From: Micropruina glycogenica
Lineage (GTDB): Bacteria; Actinomycetota; Actinomycetes; Propionibacteriales; Propionibacteriaceae
Assembly (NCBI RefSeq): GCF_900289045.1
Contig: NZ_LT985188.1
Location: 3,780,678-3,844,677 of the forward strand
Reading direction: 5' to 3'
DNA length: 64,000 nt
Made by a program: the position numbers and the translations under genes. Under the pieces are notes generated by a model that saw only the letters and a list, made by a program, of their open reading frames with translations, had not been told where the DNA came from and ran no database searches. Numbering within the stretch: position 1 is the stretch's first letter; each line of letters starts with the position of its first letter. Positions 8,111 to 17,492 of this stretch are shown one piece after another.

Positions 8111-8749
8111 ATGGCTGAAGTGAAGATTGCCGCAGTTGCCCGCACCGAGTTCGGTAAGGGTGCTGCCCGTCGTGCGCGCCGCGACGGCCTGGTTCCGGCC
8201 GTGCTGTACGGCCACGGATCCGACCCGGTGCACGTGTCGCTGCCCGGCCACGACACCCTGCTGGCCCTGCGCGTCGCGAACGCGCTGCTGTCGGTCAGCA
8301 TCGACGGCAAGGCCGCCCAGCTGGCCCTGCCCAAGCAGGTGCAGCGCAACCCCGTGAAGGGCACCGTCGAGCACGTCGACCTGGTGATCGTGAAGCGTGG
8401 CGAGAAGGTCACCGTCGAGGTGCCGCTGCACGTGATCGGCGCCGACGACAAGGCCGACCGGGTGATCGTGATGGATCAGCAGACCATCACCCTCGAGGTC
8501 GAGGCCACCAACATTCCGGCCGCCATCGAGATCGACGTCACCGCCCTCGGCATCGGCGATTCGATCGCCGCCAAAGACCTGAACCTGCCCGAGGGTGCGG
8601 TGTTCCCCGGTGAGCCGGACGACCTGATGCTCAGCGTCACCGCCGCCAAGACCCAGGAGCAGATCGACGCCGAGCTCGACGCGGCCGTGGCCGGCGACGA
8701 GGGCGAGGCTCCCGCCGAGGCGGAGGCCGAGGCCGCCGCGAGCGAGTAA
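8111..8749 (+). CDS. rplY: Ribosomal protein L25, long CTC-type
   Basis: 212 residues: an N-terminal L25 domain (MAEVKIAAVARTEFGKGAARRARRDGLVPAVLYG) that binds 5S rRNA, a beta-rich TL5/CTC domain, and an acidic tail rich in Ala and Glu. The length matches the general-stress CTC form rather than the short E. coli L25. ATG 8111 follows GAGGAG. The next gene, pth, starts nine bases after the stop; the rplY-pth pair is a widespread arrangement joining ribosome assembly with peptidyl-tRNA recycling. Confidence 0.95.
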   Translation: MAEVKIAAVARTEFGKGAARRARRDGLVPAVLYGHGSDPVHVSLPGHDTLLALRVANALLSVSIDGKAAQLALPKQVQRNPVKGTVEHVDLVIVKRGEKVTVEVPLHVIGADDKADRVIVMDQQTITLEVEATNIPAAIEIDVTALGIGDSIAAKDLNLPEGAVFPGEPDDLMLSVTAAKTQEQIDAELDAAVAGDEGEAPAEAEAEAAASE

Positions 8750-8758
8750 GCAGCACCC

Positions 8759-9358
8759 ATGGCTGCATGGCTGGTGGTCGGGCTCGGAAATCCGGGCCCG
8801 ACCTACGCTTTTCATCGGCACAACGTCGGCTTCATGGTGGTCGACGAACTGGCCCGGCGGGCGGGTGCCGGCTTCACGGCGCCGCGCGGCATGCGGGCCG
8901 ACATCTGCGAGACCCGGCTCACCGCGCTCGGCATGGGCGGCATCGGCGCGGACGCCCAGCGCATCGTGCTGGTCAAGCCGCGCACGTTCATGAACGACTC
9001 GGGCGCCGCGGTGGCGAAGGCCTGCGCGTACTTCGGGGTCAAGCCGGCCGAGGTGGTCGTGGTGCACGACGAACTAGACCTCGATTTCGGACGATTGCGG
9101 CTCAAGCTCGGCGGGGGAGACAACGGCCACAACGGGCTCAAGTCGATTCGCTCGGCGCTCGGCACCGGCGACTTCCACCGCGTGCGCTTCGGCATCGGCC
9201 GTCCGCCCGGCCGGCAGGCGCCGTCCGACTTCGTGCTGACCAACTTTCCCGCTTCGGCGCGCGAAGAGCTCGCACTCGAGATCGACCGCAGCGCGGACGC
9301 CGTTGAGGCGCTCATTCTGCGCGGCCTCGAAGCCGCCCAGAACACGTTCAACTCCTGA
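8759..9358 (+). CDS. pth: Peptidyl-tRNA hydrolase
   Basis: 199 residues. It releases peptides from tRNAs that drop off the ribosome. The diagnostic segments are present: VVGLGNPGPTYAFHRHNVGF with Asn11 and catalytic His21, KPRTFMNDSG, VVHDELDLDFGRLRLKLGGG with the conserved Asp, and NGHNGLKSI with the conserved Asn. Length is normal for the bacterial enzyme. It sits nine bases after rplY and is probably cotranscribed with it. Confidence 0.97.
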   Translation: MAAWLVVGLGNPGPTYAFHRHNVGFMVVDELARRAGAGFTAPRGMRADICETRLTALGMGGIGADAQRIVLVKPRTFMNDSGAAVAKACAYFGVKPAEVVVVHDELDLDFGRLRLKLGGGDNGHNGLKSIRSALGTGDFHRVRFGIGRPPGRQAPSDFVLTNFPASAREELALEIDRSADAVEALILRGLEAAQNTFNS

Positions 9359-9425
9359 TCGAATCTTCGCGCCGAGCCCGTCGAGAGCGGGCCGAATCGA
9401 CCCGCCGGGTGCCCACCCTGAGCGC

Positions 9426-10031
9426 ATGACGCTGCCGAACGAACCCCAACCGGCCGAGCGCGACCAGACTGCCGAATCGAGCGGGTGGACGCCCGTGCCG
9501 GGCTCGGCGCCGATGGTTCCGGCTGCAGGGTCACTGCATGACTCGGCGCCGTTCGGAACGCCGCCGCCGTTGCCGAACGCGGCACCATCGGCGACCGGGC
9601 CGCGCATCGTCGGTGGCGTGCTGCTCGCCCTCGGCGCCCTGGCCGTCTGGTGGGGCGGCCCGGCGCTGGGCGCTTTCGAGTCGCCGACCCTCGATGTGTT
9701 CCGGTTCAATCCGCTGCGGCTGATGGCGGGTTTCTTCGGGCCCTTCGCGGTCGTCGTGGGCTTGGGCGCCCTGGGCGGCGGCCTGTCGCGCAAGGGTCAA
9801 CCGGCTCGTCCGGACGCCCTCACCTGGGTGAGCGTGGCGCTGATGATTGTGCTGGGGCTCGGGTTGTTGGTGTGGGGCCTGCCCGGCATCGGCGACCTGA
9901 TCGGCACCTTCTCGCACGTGTCGTACGACATGCCCCGGGTGCGCATGTCGCGCATTCTCGCGGTGATGCTGGGCCTGTTCGCGACGCTCGTGGGCGTTTC
10001 CGCGCTACGGCGGTTCGTTCGAGGCGGCTGA
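9426..10031 (+). CDS. Hypothetical membrane protein with proline-rich N-terminus
   Basis: 201 residues, not recognised as a named family. The first 55 or so residues are rich in Pro, Ala, Ser and Gly. Four hydrophobic stretches follow (around IVGGVLLALGALAVWWGG, LMAGFFGPFAVVVGLGALGG, WVSVALMIVLGLGLLVWGL and ILAVMLGLFATLVGVSAL). The ATG at 9426 lies 68 bases after pth; the frame is open upstream inside pth but that part is not protein-like. Function unknown. Confidence 0.7.
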   Translation: MTLPNEPQPAERDQTAESSGWTPVPGSAPMVPAAGSLHDSAPFGTPPPLPNAAPSATGPRIVGGVLLALGALAVWWGGPALGAFESPTLDVFRFNPLRLMAGFFGPFAVVVGLGALGGGLSRKGQPARPDALTWVSVALMIVLGLGLLVWGLPGIGDLIGTFSHVSYDMPRVRMSRILAVMLGLFATLVGVSALRRFVRGG

Positions 10032-10184
10032 CCCGCTGGTCGGGCTTGTCGAGACTCCGAATGCCGGGATCTCCGGTGCGGTGCGCGGGTGGCGAGATCC
10101 CGGATCAAGTCCGGGATGACGGTGGTGTGTGTCCGGATGACGGAGGTCAGCTCGTTTCGGCACGCTCAACCGGCAACGGCGGTG
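10032..10184. repeat. Repeat-bearing intergenic segment
   Basis: A family C arm (GGTCGGGCTTGTCGAGACT, about 10038-10056) and a family A palindrome whose centre differs from the others (GATCAAGTC, 10094-10120) lie between two convergent genes. No gene is seen. Confidence 0.7.
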
Positions 10185-10403
10185 TCAGGCGTCGCGAGTC
10201 AGCGTGCACACCACCGAGTAGGTGCCGTCCTTCCAGCCGTCGAAGACCGTCACCTTGGTGATGCGCTTCACCTCGGCGGGCTCGCCCGGTTGCATGCCGT
10301 TGAGCGGCCAACTGGTCACACCATGCGCGACCGGAATGCCGTCCGGGTCTTCGATGGTCACCTCCAAGCCCTGGCACAACCCCACCGATGTGAGGTCCAG
10401 CCG
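10185..10403 (-). pseudogene. Displaced C-terminal segment of the EEP-family protein (apparent frameshift)
   Basis: The frame ending with TGA at 10185-10187 encodes about 70 residues (ARLDLTSVGLCQGLEVTIED, then a stretch ending TYSVVCTLTRDA). The larger gene upstream ends in a different frame with the unconvincing tail RGWTSHRWGCARAWR. Both frames read through the same GC-rich run around 10400-10410, where a one-base change joins VVARG to ARLDLTSVGL. This is best read as the true C-terminus, cut off by a frameshift or by a sequencing error. Confidence 0.6.
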
Positions 10404-12319
10404 CGCGCCACGACCGCGTTGCGAATCGCGTCGGTGAAGCCCGGCCAGTCCTCGCCGGTGTCTGCGTCGTCCCAGGTGACGTGGGTGAGGTGGGTGCCGT
10501 CGATGGAGAGGTCCAGCTCGGGCTCGTCGGCGCCCGGCCAGTCCTTGCCCGTCTCGTCGTCGACGTGCACCTGCATGCCCTTGTCGAGGCGCAGGTAGCA
10601 GACCGGCGTGTTCCAGCGGATCACCTGACGGATCTGGCTCGGGTCGTCACGCTTCACGGTGACGTAGAACTCGTCGTCATCGGTGGCGTCGAAGCTGAAA
10701 CTCAGCTCGCCGCTGCCGTACCAGTCCGCGAGGGCGGTGAGCGCCCGGTCGTACTGGGTCATGCGGGCCGCGTCGGCCTGCCCCTGGGTCAACACGATCG
10801 ACTCGCTGCGGGTGGTGCCCATCAAGGTGGCGCGCGGCTTGACCCGCAGCCACACCTGGTCGTCGGCACCGAGGTACTCGTTGAGCGGAAAGGGTAGGTC
10901 GAGGTCGAAGTGCGGCGGCAGGGCCAGCGCCGTCTGCGGGGTGTCGCCGCGGTGCTCGAACACCATGAAGGGCCGGTGACGCACCGGGTCGCCCGACGCC
11001 GACCGCACGCAGATCAGCATCGGCTGACGGTGCACGAAGGTGCCGCCGTCCGGATCGAGCTGGCCGCGAAACTCCTGCACGGCCACCTGTACCGACGCCG
11101 GCACCTCGCCCGCCTTCAGCGTGCTGAACAGCTCCAGCGGGTGCGACAGGTCCGTGGCGGCGAACACCTGGTAGGTCAGGTCGGTCGCGGCGAAGAAGCT
11201 GAACGTGCCCGGGCGGGGCAGCCAGAGCCAGAACCGTCCGTCGTCGGCCGGAATCGTCACGTCGACGTGCCAGGCCAGCGAACCCACCGGCTGGCCCGCC
11301 ACCGGGGCGCCGGCCATGGGCGAGAGCTCGTCCAGGTTCACCGCGCGGCAGGGCTGGCAGCGGTCGGCCTCGAATTGAATGAGCGCCTCGAGCGCGTAGT
11401 GGTCTGAGACGGTGCGATGACCCAGTCGCATCTGGTGGGCGACGATCGCTTCGCCGTCGCGGCGTTTCAGGCAACACACGTAGTCGAGCCGCTGTTCGCC
11501 CTGGGTGGCCCGGTCGCGATGCGATAGGCCGGGGTCGAGGTTCTCCTGTACCCCAGGGGGCCTCTGCTGAATCCAGCTGTCGGCGAAGCGTTGGCCGAAC
11601 TCGCCGGCGCCGGTGAACGTTTCGTACCACTCGTCGGACGCGGACCCCGCGTCACCGCGAATGTTGAGGTCGCCCGCCACCACGACGTTGCGCCACTGGT
11701 CGCGGTCGTCGCCGACCCCCCGGTCGATCAGTTTGAGCAGCTCCTCGAGCTGCCGGGCCCGGACGTCGCGGTACTGGTCGTCGCTGTCGTAGGCGGCCTG
11801 CAGATGGGTGAACACCAGGGTGGTCACCTCGGCCGGCAGCCCCACCTGCACCAGCACGGCGGCCTTGGACGCCCACGAGTCGTCACCGCCGTCGTCGGAG
11901 TAGAACTGCGCCCTGTGGGTCGAACCGTCGGGCAGGGTGTGAAACGGCAGGCTCGAGAACACCATCAGCCCGGCGTCCTCTTCGAGGTCGGCTTCGTAGA
12001 CGGCCTCGACGATGTTGGGCCAGGTGGGCTTCAACTGGTCGAGGAAGATGCCGCGGGCGTCTTCGTTGAACGCCTCGTTGAGGGCGATCACTTGGGGTCG
12101 TTCGTCGGGCGCGATCGCCAGCAGGTCGGCGCAGATCGCCGTGGCCCGGTCGATCGCGTCGTCGTCGGTGCCCGGAAACAGGCCGACCAGGGCACCGGGA
12201 ATCGAGATCGATCCGTCGAGCACGCCCGCGATCAGGGGCAGGCACTGCACGTTGAAGGTCATCAGGCGTAGGGCGTCCATGCCCGCCAAGAGCAGAAGTG
12301 GCCCAGGCAGATACGCCAC
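10358..12319 (-). CDS. Endonuclease/exonuclease/phosphatase (sphingomyelinase-like) family protein, probably frameshifted at its end
   Basis: 653 residues. The first 300 carry EEP-fold motifs: LMTFNVQCLP, QVIALNEAFNED with the metal-binding Glu, LVFTHLQAA, VVVAGDLNIRGDAGS (GDLN) and RTVSDHYALEAL (SDH), like secreted or neutral sphingomyelinases. The remaining half has beta-sandwich-like modules (WHVDVTIPADDGRFWLWLP, WLRVKPRATL, FYVTVKRDD) of unknown role, perhaps lipid or protein binding. No signal peptide is obvious. A GTG at 12319 is used here; an ATG at 12280 (MDALRLMTFNV) is equally possible. It follows the HCX5R phosphatase by nine bases. The natural C-terminus seems to lie in another frame, at 10185-10403. 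Confidence 0.75.
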   Translation of the reverse strand: MAYLPGPLLLLAGMDALRLMTFNVQCLPLIAGVLDGSISIPGALVGLFPGTDDDAIDRATAICADLLAIAPDERPQVIALNEAFNEDARGIFLDQLKPTWPNIVEAVYEADLEEDAGLMVFSSLPFHTLPDGSTHRAQFYSDDGGDDSWASKAAVLVQVGLPAEVTTLVFTHLQAAYDSDDQYRDVRARQLEELLKLIDRGVGDDRDQWRNVVVAGDLNIRGDAGSASDEWYETFTGAGEFGQRFADSWIQQRPPGVQENLDPGLSHRDRATQGEQRLDYVCCLKRRDGEAIVAHQMRLGHRTVSDHYALEALIQFEADRCQPCRAVNLDELSPMAGAPVAGQPVGSLAWHVDVTIPADDGRFWLWLPRPGTFSFFAATDLTYQVFAATDLSHPLELFSTLKAGEVPASVQVAVQEFRGQLDPDGGTFVHRQPMLICVRSASGDPVRHRPFMVFEHRGDTPQTALALPPHFDLDLPFPLNEYLGADDQVWLRVKPRATLMGTTRSESIVLTQGQADAARMTQYDRALTALADWYGSGELSFSFDATDDDEFYVTVKRDDPSQIRQVIRWNTPVCYLRLDKGMQVHVDDETGKDWPGADEPELDLSIDGTHLTHVTWDDADTGEDWPGFTDAIRNAVVARGWTSHRWGCARAWR

Positions 12320-12328
12320 GGGGTCGGA

Positions 12329-12910
12329 TCAGTCGGGCCGGGTCTGCCGAATCGCCTGGTTGAAGGGCAGATGGTTGTGCCAGCGCCATTCGGTGACGAT
12401 CTCGTGGGCCGCGGTGCGGGCGGCATCGTCGGCGTCGGCGAGATGCCAGTCGATGGCGTCGTCGGCGTAGTCGATCCAGGCGATCGGACGGGCCGCGCGA
12501 ATCGCCTCGAGCGCCTCTCGCACGCCCCACCCCTGGGCGAGCAGCACGGTGAAGGCGCCGGACGGCCCGCGGTTGACCCCGGCGTGGCAGTGCACGAGCA
12601 GCTTGGTGTTCGGCTGCGCGAGGGCCTCGGTGGCCCAGTCGGCGAGGGTTTGGAAGTACTCGCCGGGAATGGTCTGCCCGGCGTCTTCGACCGGGTGGTG
12701 CAGGTAGGTGATGTCGGGCGCCCGCTCGAATACCAGGTCGGCGTCCGACCACTCGGCGCGCAGATCGGCGACGTGGGTGATGCCCAGGTCCATCAGCTCG
12801 GCGATCTGCTGGTGGGCAACCATGCCGTGACTCGACAGACCGCCGCCCACAGCGATTCGGTCGGTGACGAAGTCGGCGTCGGCATGCACGAAGGTGGGCA
12901 GATCGGTCAT
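12329..12910 (-). CDS. Dual-specificity/tyrosine phosphatase-like protein
   Basis: 193 residues. The catalytic loop VHCHAGVNRGPSG places Cys108 and Arg114 in an HCX5R signature, and Asp76 in VEDAGQTIP is a likely general acid. It would remove phosphate from a phosphoprotein or small phospho-ester in the cytoplasm. A TAGGGT box ends six bases before the ATG, pointing to a leaderless transcript that probably also covers the EEP-family gene downstream. The promoter lies back-to-back with that of mfd. Confidence 0.88.
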   Translation of the reverse strand: MTDLPTFVHADADFVTDRIAVGGGLSSHGMVAHQQIAELMDLGITHVADLRAEWSDADLVFERAPDITYLHHPVEDAGQTIPGEYFQTLADWATEALAQPNTKLLVHCHAGVNRGPSGAFTVLLAQGWGVREALEAIRAARPIAWIDYADDAIDWHLADADDAARTAAHEIVTEWRWHNHLPFNQAIRQTRPD

Positions 12911-13040
12911 GTGACGACCCTAGGCCAGCGCAGGCCGACCTATTGGTGACGATGCTCGTGGTGGGCCGGGTCGTTGGGGCCGGAGCGGGCGGGACCACCC
13001 GCCGTCCGAAACTGTCGCAGCGCGGCAGTAGGGTTGCCCG

Positions 13041-16000
13041 GTGACTTTGTCGGGACTGGTTGATCTCGTCGCCGCCGACCCCACCATCGCACCGTCCGTC
13101 GACGATGCGCGGCGGGGTCTGCTGCGCGCCCTCGACCTGACCGCGCCCGAGGCCCTGCGGCCCGTGCTGGTGGCCGCACTCGCCGCCGGTTCTGGACGCC
13201 CCGCACTGCTGATCACCTCCACCTACCGCGAGGCCGAGGCCACCACGGCGGCCCTCGCCTCACTGCTCGGCGACGAGCGGGTCGCCTACTACCCGGCCTG
13301 GGAGACGTTGCCCCACGAGCGGCTCAGCCCACGCTCCGACACCGTCGGACGGCGGCTGCAGGTGCTGCGCCGGCTGGCCGGCAACGACGAACTGCCGGCT
13401 CCGGACGTGATCGTGGCCCCGGTTCGCTCGGTGCTGCAGCCCCAGGTAAGGGGCCTGGGCGACCTGCTGCCGGTCACGCTGCGGGTGGGGGCCGAGCATG
13501 ACCTGTCCGACCTGGCCCGGGCCCTGGTCAACGCGGCCTACACGCGCGTCGACCTGGTCGAACGACGCGGCGAGTTCGCCGTGCGCGGCGGTATTCTCGA
13601 CGTCTTTCCGCCGACCGAAGAGCACCCGGTGCGGGTCGACTTCTTCGGCGACGAGATCGACGAGATCCGCGCGTTCGCCGTGGCCGACCAGCGGTCGTTC
13701 GGCGACCCGATCACCGAGGTGGTCGCCTCACCCTGCCGCGAACTGCTGATCACCGACGAGGTCAAGGCCCGCGCGGCCGCCCTGGCCGATGCCACCAGCA
13801 CCATTCAGGGCAACCTCACCGAGATGCTCGACAAGATCGCGCAGGGTCACGCCGTCGACGGCATGGAGGCCCTGTCGGCAGCCCTGGTCGACGGCCTCGA
13901 ACTGCTCATCGACGTGGTGCCGGCCAACACCCTGGTGCTGGTCTCCGACCCCGACCGGGTGCGCGCTCGGGCGCACGAACTGGTGCAGACGAGCCAAGAG
14001 TTTCTGCAGGCGTCATGGGTCGCGGCGGCCGAGGGCGGCAAGGCGCCCATCGACCTGGCCGCCGGCGCCTACCGAGAGTTGGCCGACGTGCGGCAGCATG
14101 CGCTCGGGCGGGGCCAGGCCTGGTGGTCGCTGTCGCCGTGGGCGGCCGCGCCCGAGGCCGTGGCCCCCGTCGACGACTGGGACGACCCCATCGATCTCGG
14201 CATCGGCGAGTCCGACCTGGCCGGTGTCGAGTCGCGCACTGTGGCGGCCCGTGAGGGCGAGGTGTTCCGGGGCGACGCCCAAGCCGGGGTCGAGGCCGTC
14301 CGAGCCAGCGTCGCGGCCAACTCACGGGTGGTCTTGGTAGCCGACAGCCCCGGCCTGGCCACCCGCATGGGCGAGGTGCTCACCGAGGCGGGGGTGCCGG
14401 CCCGCGGCGCACTCGACCTGGCGCAACCGCCCGAGCCGGGCCTCGCCACCATCACGGTCGCCGAACTGCGCCACGGCTTCACCCTGCCCGGGGTCGAGCT
14501 GACCCTCTACACGGCGGCCGATCTGGCCGGCCAGCGCGAGGTCGACAAGTCGGCGCGCAAGATGCCCGCCCGGCGCAAGAACACCATCGACCCGCTCGAA
14601 CTCGAGGCGGGCGACCCGGTGGTGCACGAAACGCACGGGGTTGGCCGCTACGTCGAAATGGTGCAGCGCACCGTTCAAGGCGCCACCCGCGAGTACCTGG
14701 TGGTCGAGTACGCGCCCAGCAAACGCGGTCAACCCGGCGACCGGCTGTTCGTGCCGATGGACCAGTTGCACTTGATCACCCGCTACGTCGGCGGCGAGAA
14801 CCCGACCCTCGACAAGATGGGCGGCGCCGACTGGAACAAGCGCAAGTCGCGCGCCCGCAAGGCCGTCCGTGAAATCGCGGCCGAACTGATCAAGCTGTAC
14901 GCGGCGCGGCAGGCGTCCCAGGGTTACGCGTTCGGCGCCGACACCCCCTGGCAGCGCGAACTCGAGGACGCCTTCAGCTACGTCGAAACCCCCGACCAGT
15001 TGGCCGCGATCACCGAGGTGAAGGCCGACATGCAGCAGGTCATTCCGATGGACCGGCTGATCTGCGGCGACGTCGGCTACGGCAAAACCGAGATCGCCGT
15101 GCGGGCCGCGTTCAAGGCTGTGATGGACGGCAAGCAGGTCGCCGTGCTGGTGCCCACCACCCTGCTGGTGCAACAGCATCACGCCACGTTCGCCGATCGC
15201 TACGCCGGCTTTCCGGTCACCGTCGCCCCGCTCAGCCGCTTTCAGACCCCGGCCGAGGCGAAGAAGACCGCCGAAGGCATTGCCGACGGCAGCGTCGACG
15301 TGGTGGTGGGCACGCATCGCCTGCTCGGCAACGAGGTGCAGTTCAAAGACCTCGGCCTGGTGATCGTCGACGAAGAGCAGCGATTCGGGGTCGAACACAA
15401 AGAGGCGCTGAAGAAGCTGCGGCTCAACGTCGACGTGCTGTCGATGAGCGCCACCCCCATTCCGCGCACCCTCGAAATGGCCATCACCGGCATTCGCGAG
15501 ATGAGCGTCATCGCCACCCCTCCCGAAGAGCGGCACCCGGTGCTCACCTTCGCCGGCCCGTGGGACGAAGCCCAGGTGCGGGCTGCGATCAGGCGCGAAC
15601 TGGCTCGTGAGGGCCAGGTCTTCTACATTCACAACCGCGTCAACTCGATCGAGAAGACCGCCAAACGGCTGGCCGAACTGGTGCCAGAGGCTCGGGTCGC
15701 CGTGGCCCACGGGCAGATGAACGAGCACGCCCTCGAACAGGTGATGGTCGACTTCTGGGAGCGCCGCGCCGACGTGCTGGTCTGCACCACCATCGTCGAG
15801 GCCGGTCTCGACATCTCGACCGCCAACACGCTGCTGATCGAGCGGGCCGACCTGCTGGGCCTGTCGCAGTTGCACCAGCTTCGTGGACGGGTCGGGCGTG
15901 GCCGTGAGCGCGGCTACGCCTACTTCTTGTACCCGCCCGAGAAGCCGCTCACCGAAACCGCGCACGACCGGCTGGCCACCATGGCAGCGCACACCGACCT

Positions 16001-16616
16001 GGGGGCCGGCATGGCGATCGCGATGAAAGACCTCGAGATTCGCGGTGCGGGCAACCTGCTGGGCGGGGAACAGTCGGGGCATATCGCCGAGGTGGGCTTC
16101 GACCTCTACATCAGGCTGGTGGGCGAGGCGGTGGCCGACTTCCGCGGCGAAGACGTCGAACCCGAGCCCGAGATGAAGATCGAGTTGCCGGTCGAAGCGC
16201 ACCTACCGGTCGACTACGTCGAATCGGAACGGCTGCGGTTGGAGATGTACAAGCGGCTGGCGCAGGTCAGCGACGAAGTGGGCATCGAGGCCGTCCGTGA
16301 TGAACTGCACGACCGGTACGGCCCGCTGCCCGAACCGGCCGAGGCGCTGCTCGCGGTGGCCCGGTTCCGCCTGCTGGCGAGGACGAAGGGCATCACCGAG
16401 ATCATCATGGCCGGCACGTCCGTGCGGTTCAGCCCGGCCGACCTGCCCGATTCGAAGCAGCTGCGGCTCACCCGGCTCTACCCCGGTTCGCAGGTGCGCA
16501 AGACCGCCGGGCACGTGCTGATTCCGCGGCCGATGACCCGTCCGATCGCGGGGCAGCCCATCGTCGATCTGCCATTGCTGCAGTGGGCGACCACGGTGCT
16601 CGACGACATCTTCTGA
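13041..16616 (+). CDS. mfd: Transcription-repair coupling factor
   Basis: 1191 residues, the normal Mfd length. The order is: UvrB-homology region (YYPAWETLPHERLSP, RGGILDVFPPTEEHPVRVDFFGDEID), RNA polymerase interaction domain near residues 525-600 (DPVVHETHGVGRYVEMVQR), RecG-like helicase with Walker A GDVGYGKTE near 675, VDEEQRFGVEHKE near 775, SATPIPRTLEMAITG and QLRGRVGRGRERGYAY, then the C-terminal TRCF domain. It removes stalled RNA polymerase and recruits UvrA. GTG 13041 has TAGGGT (13029-13034) six bases before it, so the message is probably leaderless. Confidence 0.98.
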   Translation: MTLSGLVDLVAADPTIAPSVDDARRGLLRALDLTAPEALRPVLVAALAAGSGRPALLITSTYREAEATTAALASLLGDERVAYYPAWETLPHERLSPRSDTVGRRLQVLRRLAGNDELPAPDVIVAPVRSVLQPQVRGLGDLLPVTLRVGAEHDLSDLARALVNAAYTRVDLVERRGEFAVRGGILDVFPPTEEHPVRVDFFGDEIDEIRAFAVADQRSFGDPITEVVASPCRELLITDEVKARAAALADATSTIQGNLTEMLDKIAQGHAVDGMEALSAALVDGLELLIDVVPANTLVLVSDPDRVRARAHELVQTSQEFLQASWVAAAEGGKAPIDLAAGAYRELADVRQHALGRGQAWWSLSPWAAAPEAVAPVDDWDDPIDLGIGESDLAGVESRTVAAREGEVFRGDAQAGVEAVRASVAANSRVVLVADSPGLATRMGEVLTEAGVPARGALDLAQPPEPGLATITVAELRHGFTLPGVELTLYTAADLAGQREVDKSARKMPARRKNTIDPLELEAGDPVVHETHGVGRYVEMVQRTVQGATREYLVVEYAPSKRGQPGDRLFVPMDQLHLITRYVGGENPTLDKMGGADWNKRKSRARKAVREIAAELIKLYAARQASQGYAFGADTPWQRELEDAFSYVETPDQLAAITEVKADMQQVIPMDRLICGDVGYGKTEIAVRAAFKAVMDGKQVAVLVPTTLLVQQHHATFADRYAGFPVTVAPLSRFQTPAEAKKTAEGIADGSVDVVVGTHRLLGNEVQFKDLGLVIVDEEQRFGVEHKEALKKLRLNVDVLSMSATPIPRTLEMAITGIREMSVIATPPEERHPVLTFAGPWDEAQVRAAIRRELAREGQVFYIHNRVNSIEKTAKRLAELVPEARVAVAHGQMNEHALEQVMVDFWERRADVLVCTTIVEAGLDISTANTLLIERADLLGLSQLHQLRGRVGRGRERGYAYFLYPPEKPLTETAHDRLATMAAHTDLGAGMAIAMKDLEIRGAGNLLGGEQSGHIAEVGFDLYIRLVGEAVADFRGEDVEPEPEMKIELPVEAHLPVDYVESERLRLEMYKRLAQVSDEVGIEAVRDELHDRYGPLPEPAEALLAVARFRLLARTKGITEIIMAGTSVRFSPADLPDSKQLRLTRLYPGSQVRKTAGHVLIPRPMTRPIAGQPIVDLPLLQWATTVLDDIF

Positions 16617-16645
16617 CGGTTGGTCGGTGTCGGTGTGCCGGCTTA

Positions 16646-16671
16646 GTCATCCCGGCGCACGCCGGGATCTC
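16646..16671. repeat. Family A palindrome in the mfd-lipoprotein gap
   Basis: The 341-base interval 16617-16957 has one complete ATCCCGGCGNNCGCCGGGAT palindrome and a looser GATCTCGTGCGG/CGGCGAGATC pair just after it. Near the end, TAGGAT (16923-16928) is a possible -10 box for the next gene. No additional gene is seen. Confidence 0.75.
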
Positions 16672-16957
16672 GTGCGGACTGACGCGATCTCGTGCGGCCC
16701 GGCGAGATCACGGATGCAGATCAGGCGACCGCCGAACGAGCGTCACCGGCTGATCGCCTTCCGTGCGGCGTTTTCAGCAACGCCACACGTTTGTCGGAAA
16801 CCCGACACGTTGTCGGGCTGCAACACGAGAGTCTGGTCGGCACCATGAGAGCGCGCGCGATTGCCGAGAAGGCTGCACTGCAGGCGCGGGCTGGTTCGTC
16901 CGAACCGCGTCGTCCGAACGGTTAGGATCGCTGCGGAACGTATCGAGGGAGCCTGTG

Positions 16958-17488
16958 ATGAAGCGTATGCGTTGGGTGGTGGCCGCCCTGGTGGCCGGCC
17001 TGCTGACCCTGGTCGGCTGTTCGACACCCAGCGGCACGGTGGCCGCCACGGTCAACGGCACCGCGATCACCGCCAAGGCGCTCGACACCACAGTCACCGC
17101 GGTTGGCCGCGAAGACGCCGCCATTGCCGACCTGAACACCGCCGTGCTGACCATGGCGATTCGTGGCGAGCTGGCCCGCATCATCGCCAAGGAACAGGCC
17201 ATCGAGATCACCCCTCAGGGCCAGGTCGAGGCGCTCGCCGCCAACACCCAGATCAGCGGCTACGCGAAGTTTCTGGACGATCCCAACGCGGCACCCTTCG
17301 CCCGCGACGCCGCCGATCTCTCGCTGGTGCTGAGCAAGGTGGGTGCCGAGGCGTTCATCGCGCGGGCCCAGCAGATTCCCGTCCAGGTGAACCCGCGCTA
17401 CGGGGCGTGGGCGCTGGACACCCTGTCGATCAACCAGTCCGGCGGCCAGCTCTCGCAGCCCTGGCCCAGCGCGACGCCGTCCGCCTGA
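16958..17488 (+). CDS. SurA N-terminal-like lipoprotein
   Basis: 176 residues. A lipoprotein signal (VAALVAGLLTLVGC, Cys21) precedes a SurA_N/trigger-factor-like chaperone module (ATVNGTAITAKALDTTV, then helices) without a parvulin PPIase domain. It probably sits on the outer face of the membrane and helps secreted proteins fold. The ATG at 16958 has GAGGGA upstream. Position between mfd and mazG equals that of the lipoprotein lpqU neighbourhood in mycobacteria, although gene order within the block differs. MazG starts four bases after its stop. Confidence 0.8.
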   Translation: MKRMRWVVAALVAGLLTLVGCSTPSGTVAATVNGTAITAKALDTTVTAVGREDAAIADLNTAVLTMAIRGELARIIAKEQAIEITPQGQVEALAANTQISGYAKFLDDPNAAPFARDAADLSLVLSKVGAEAFIARAQQIPVQVNPRYGAWALDTLSINQSGGQLSQPWPSATPSA

Positions 17489-17492
17489 GTCC

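Noticed and set aside
14322..16202. 626-residue minus-strand reading frame opposite mfd
   Set aside because: Low-complexity His/Gly/Arg-rich shadow of the mfd codon pattern; mfd is unmistakable on the plus strand.
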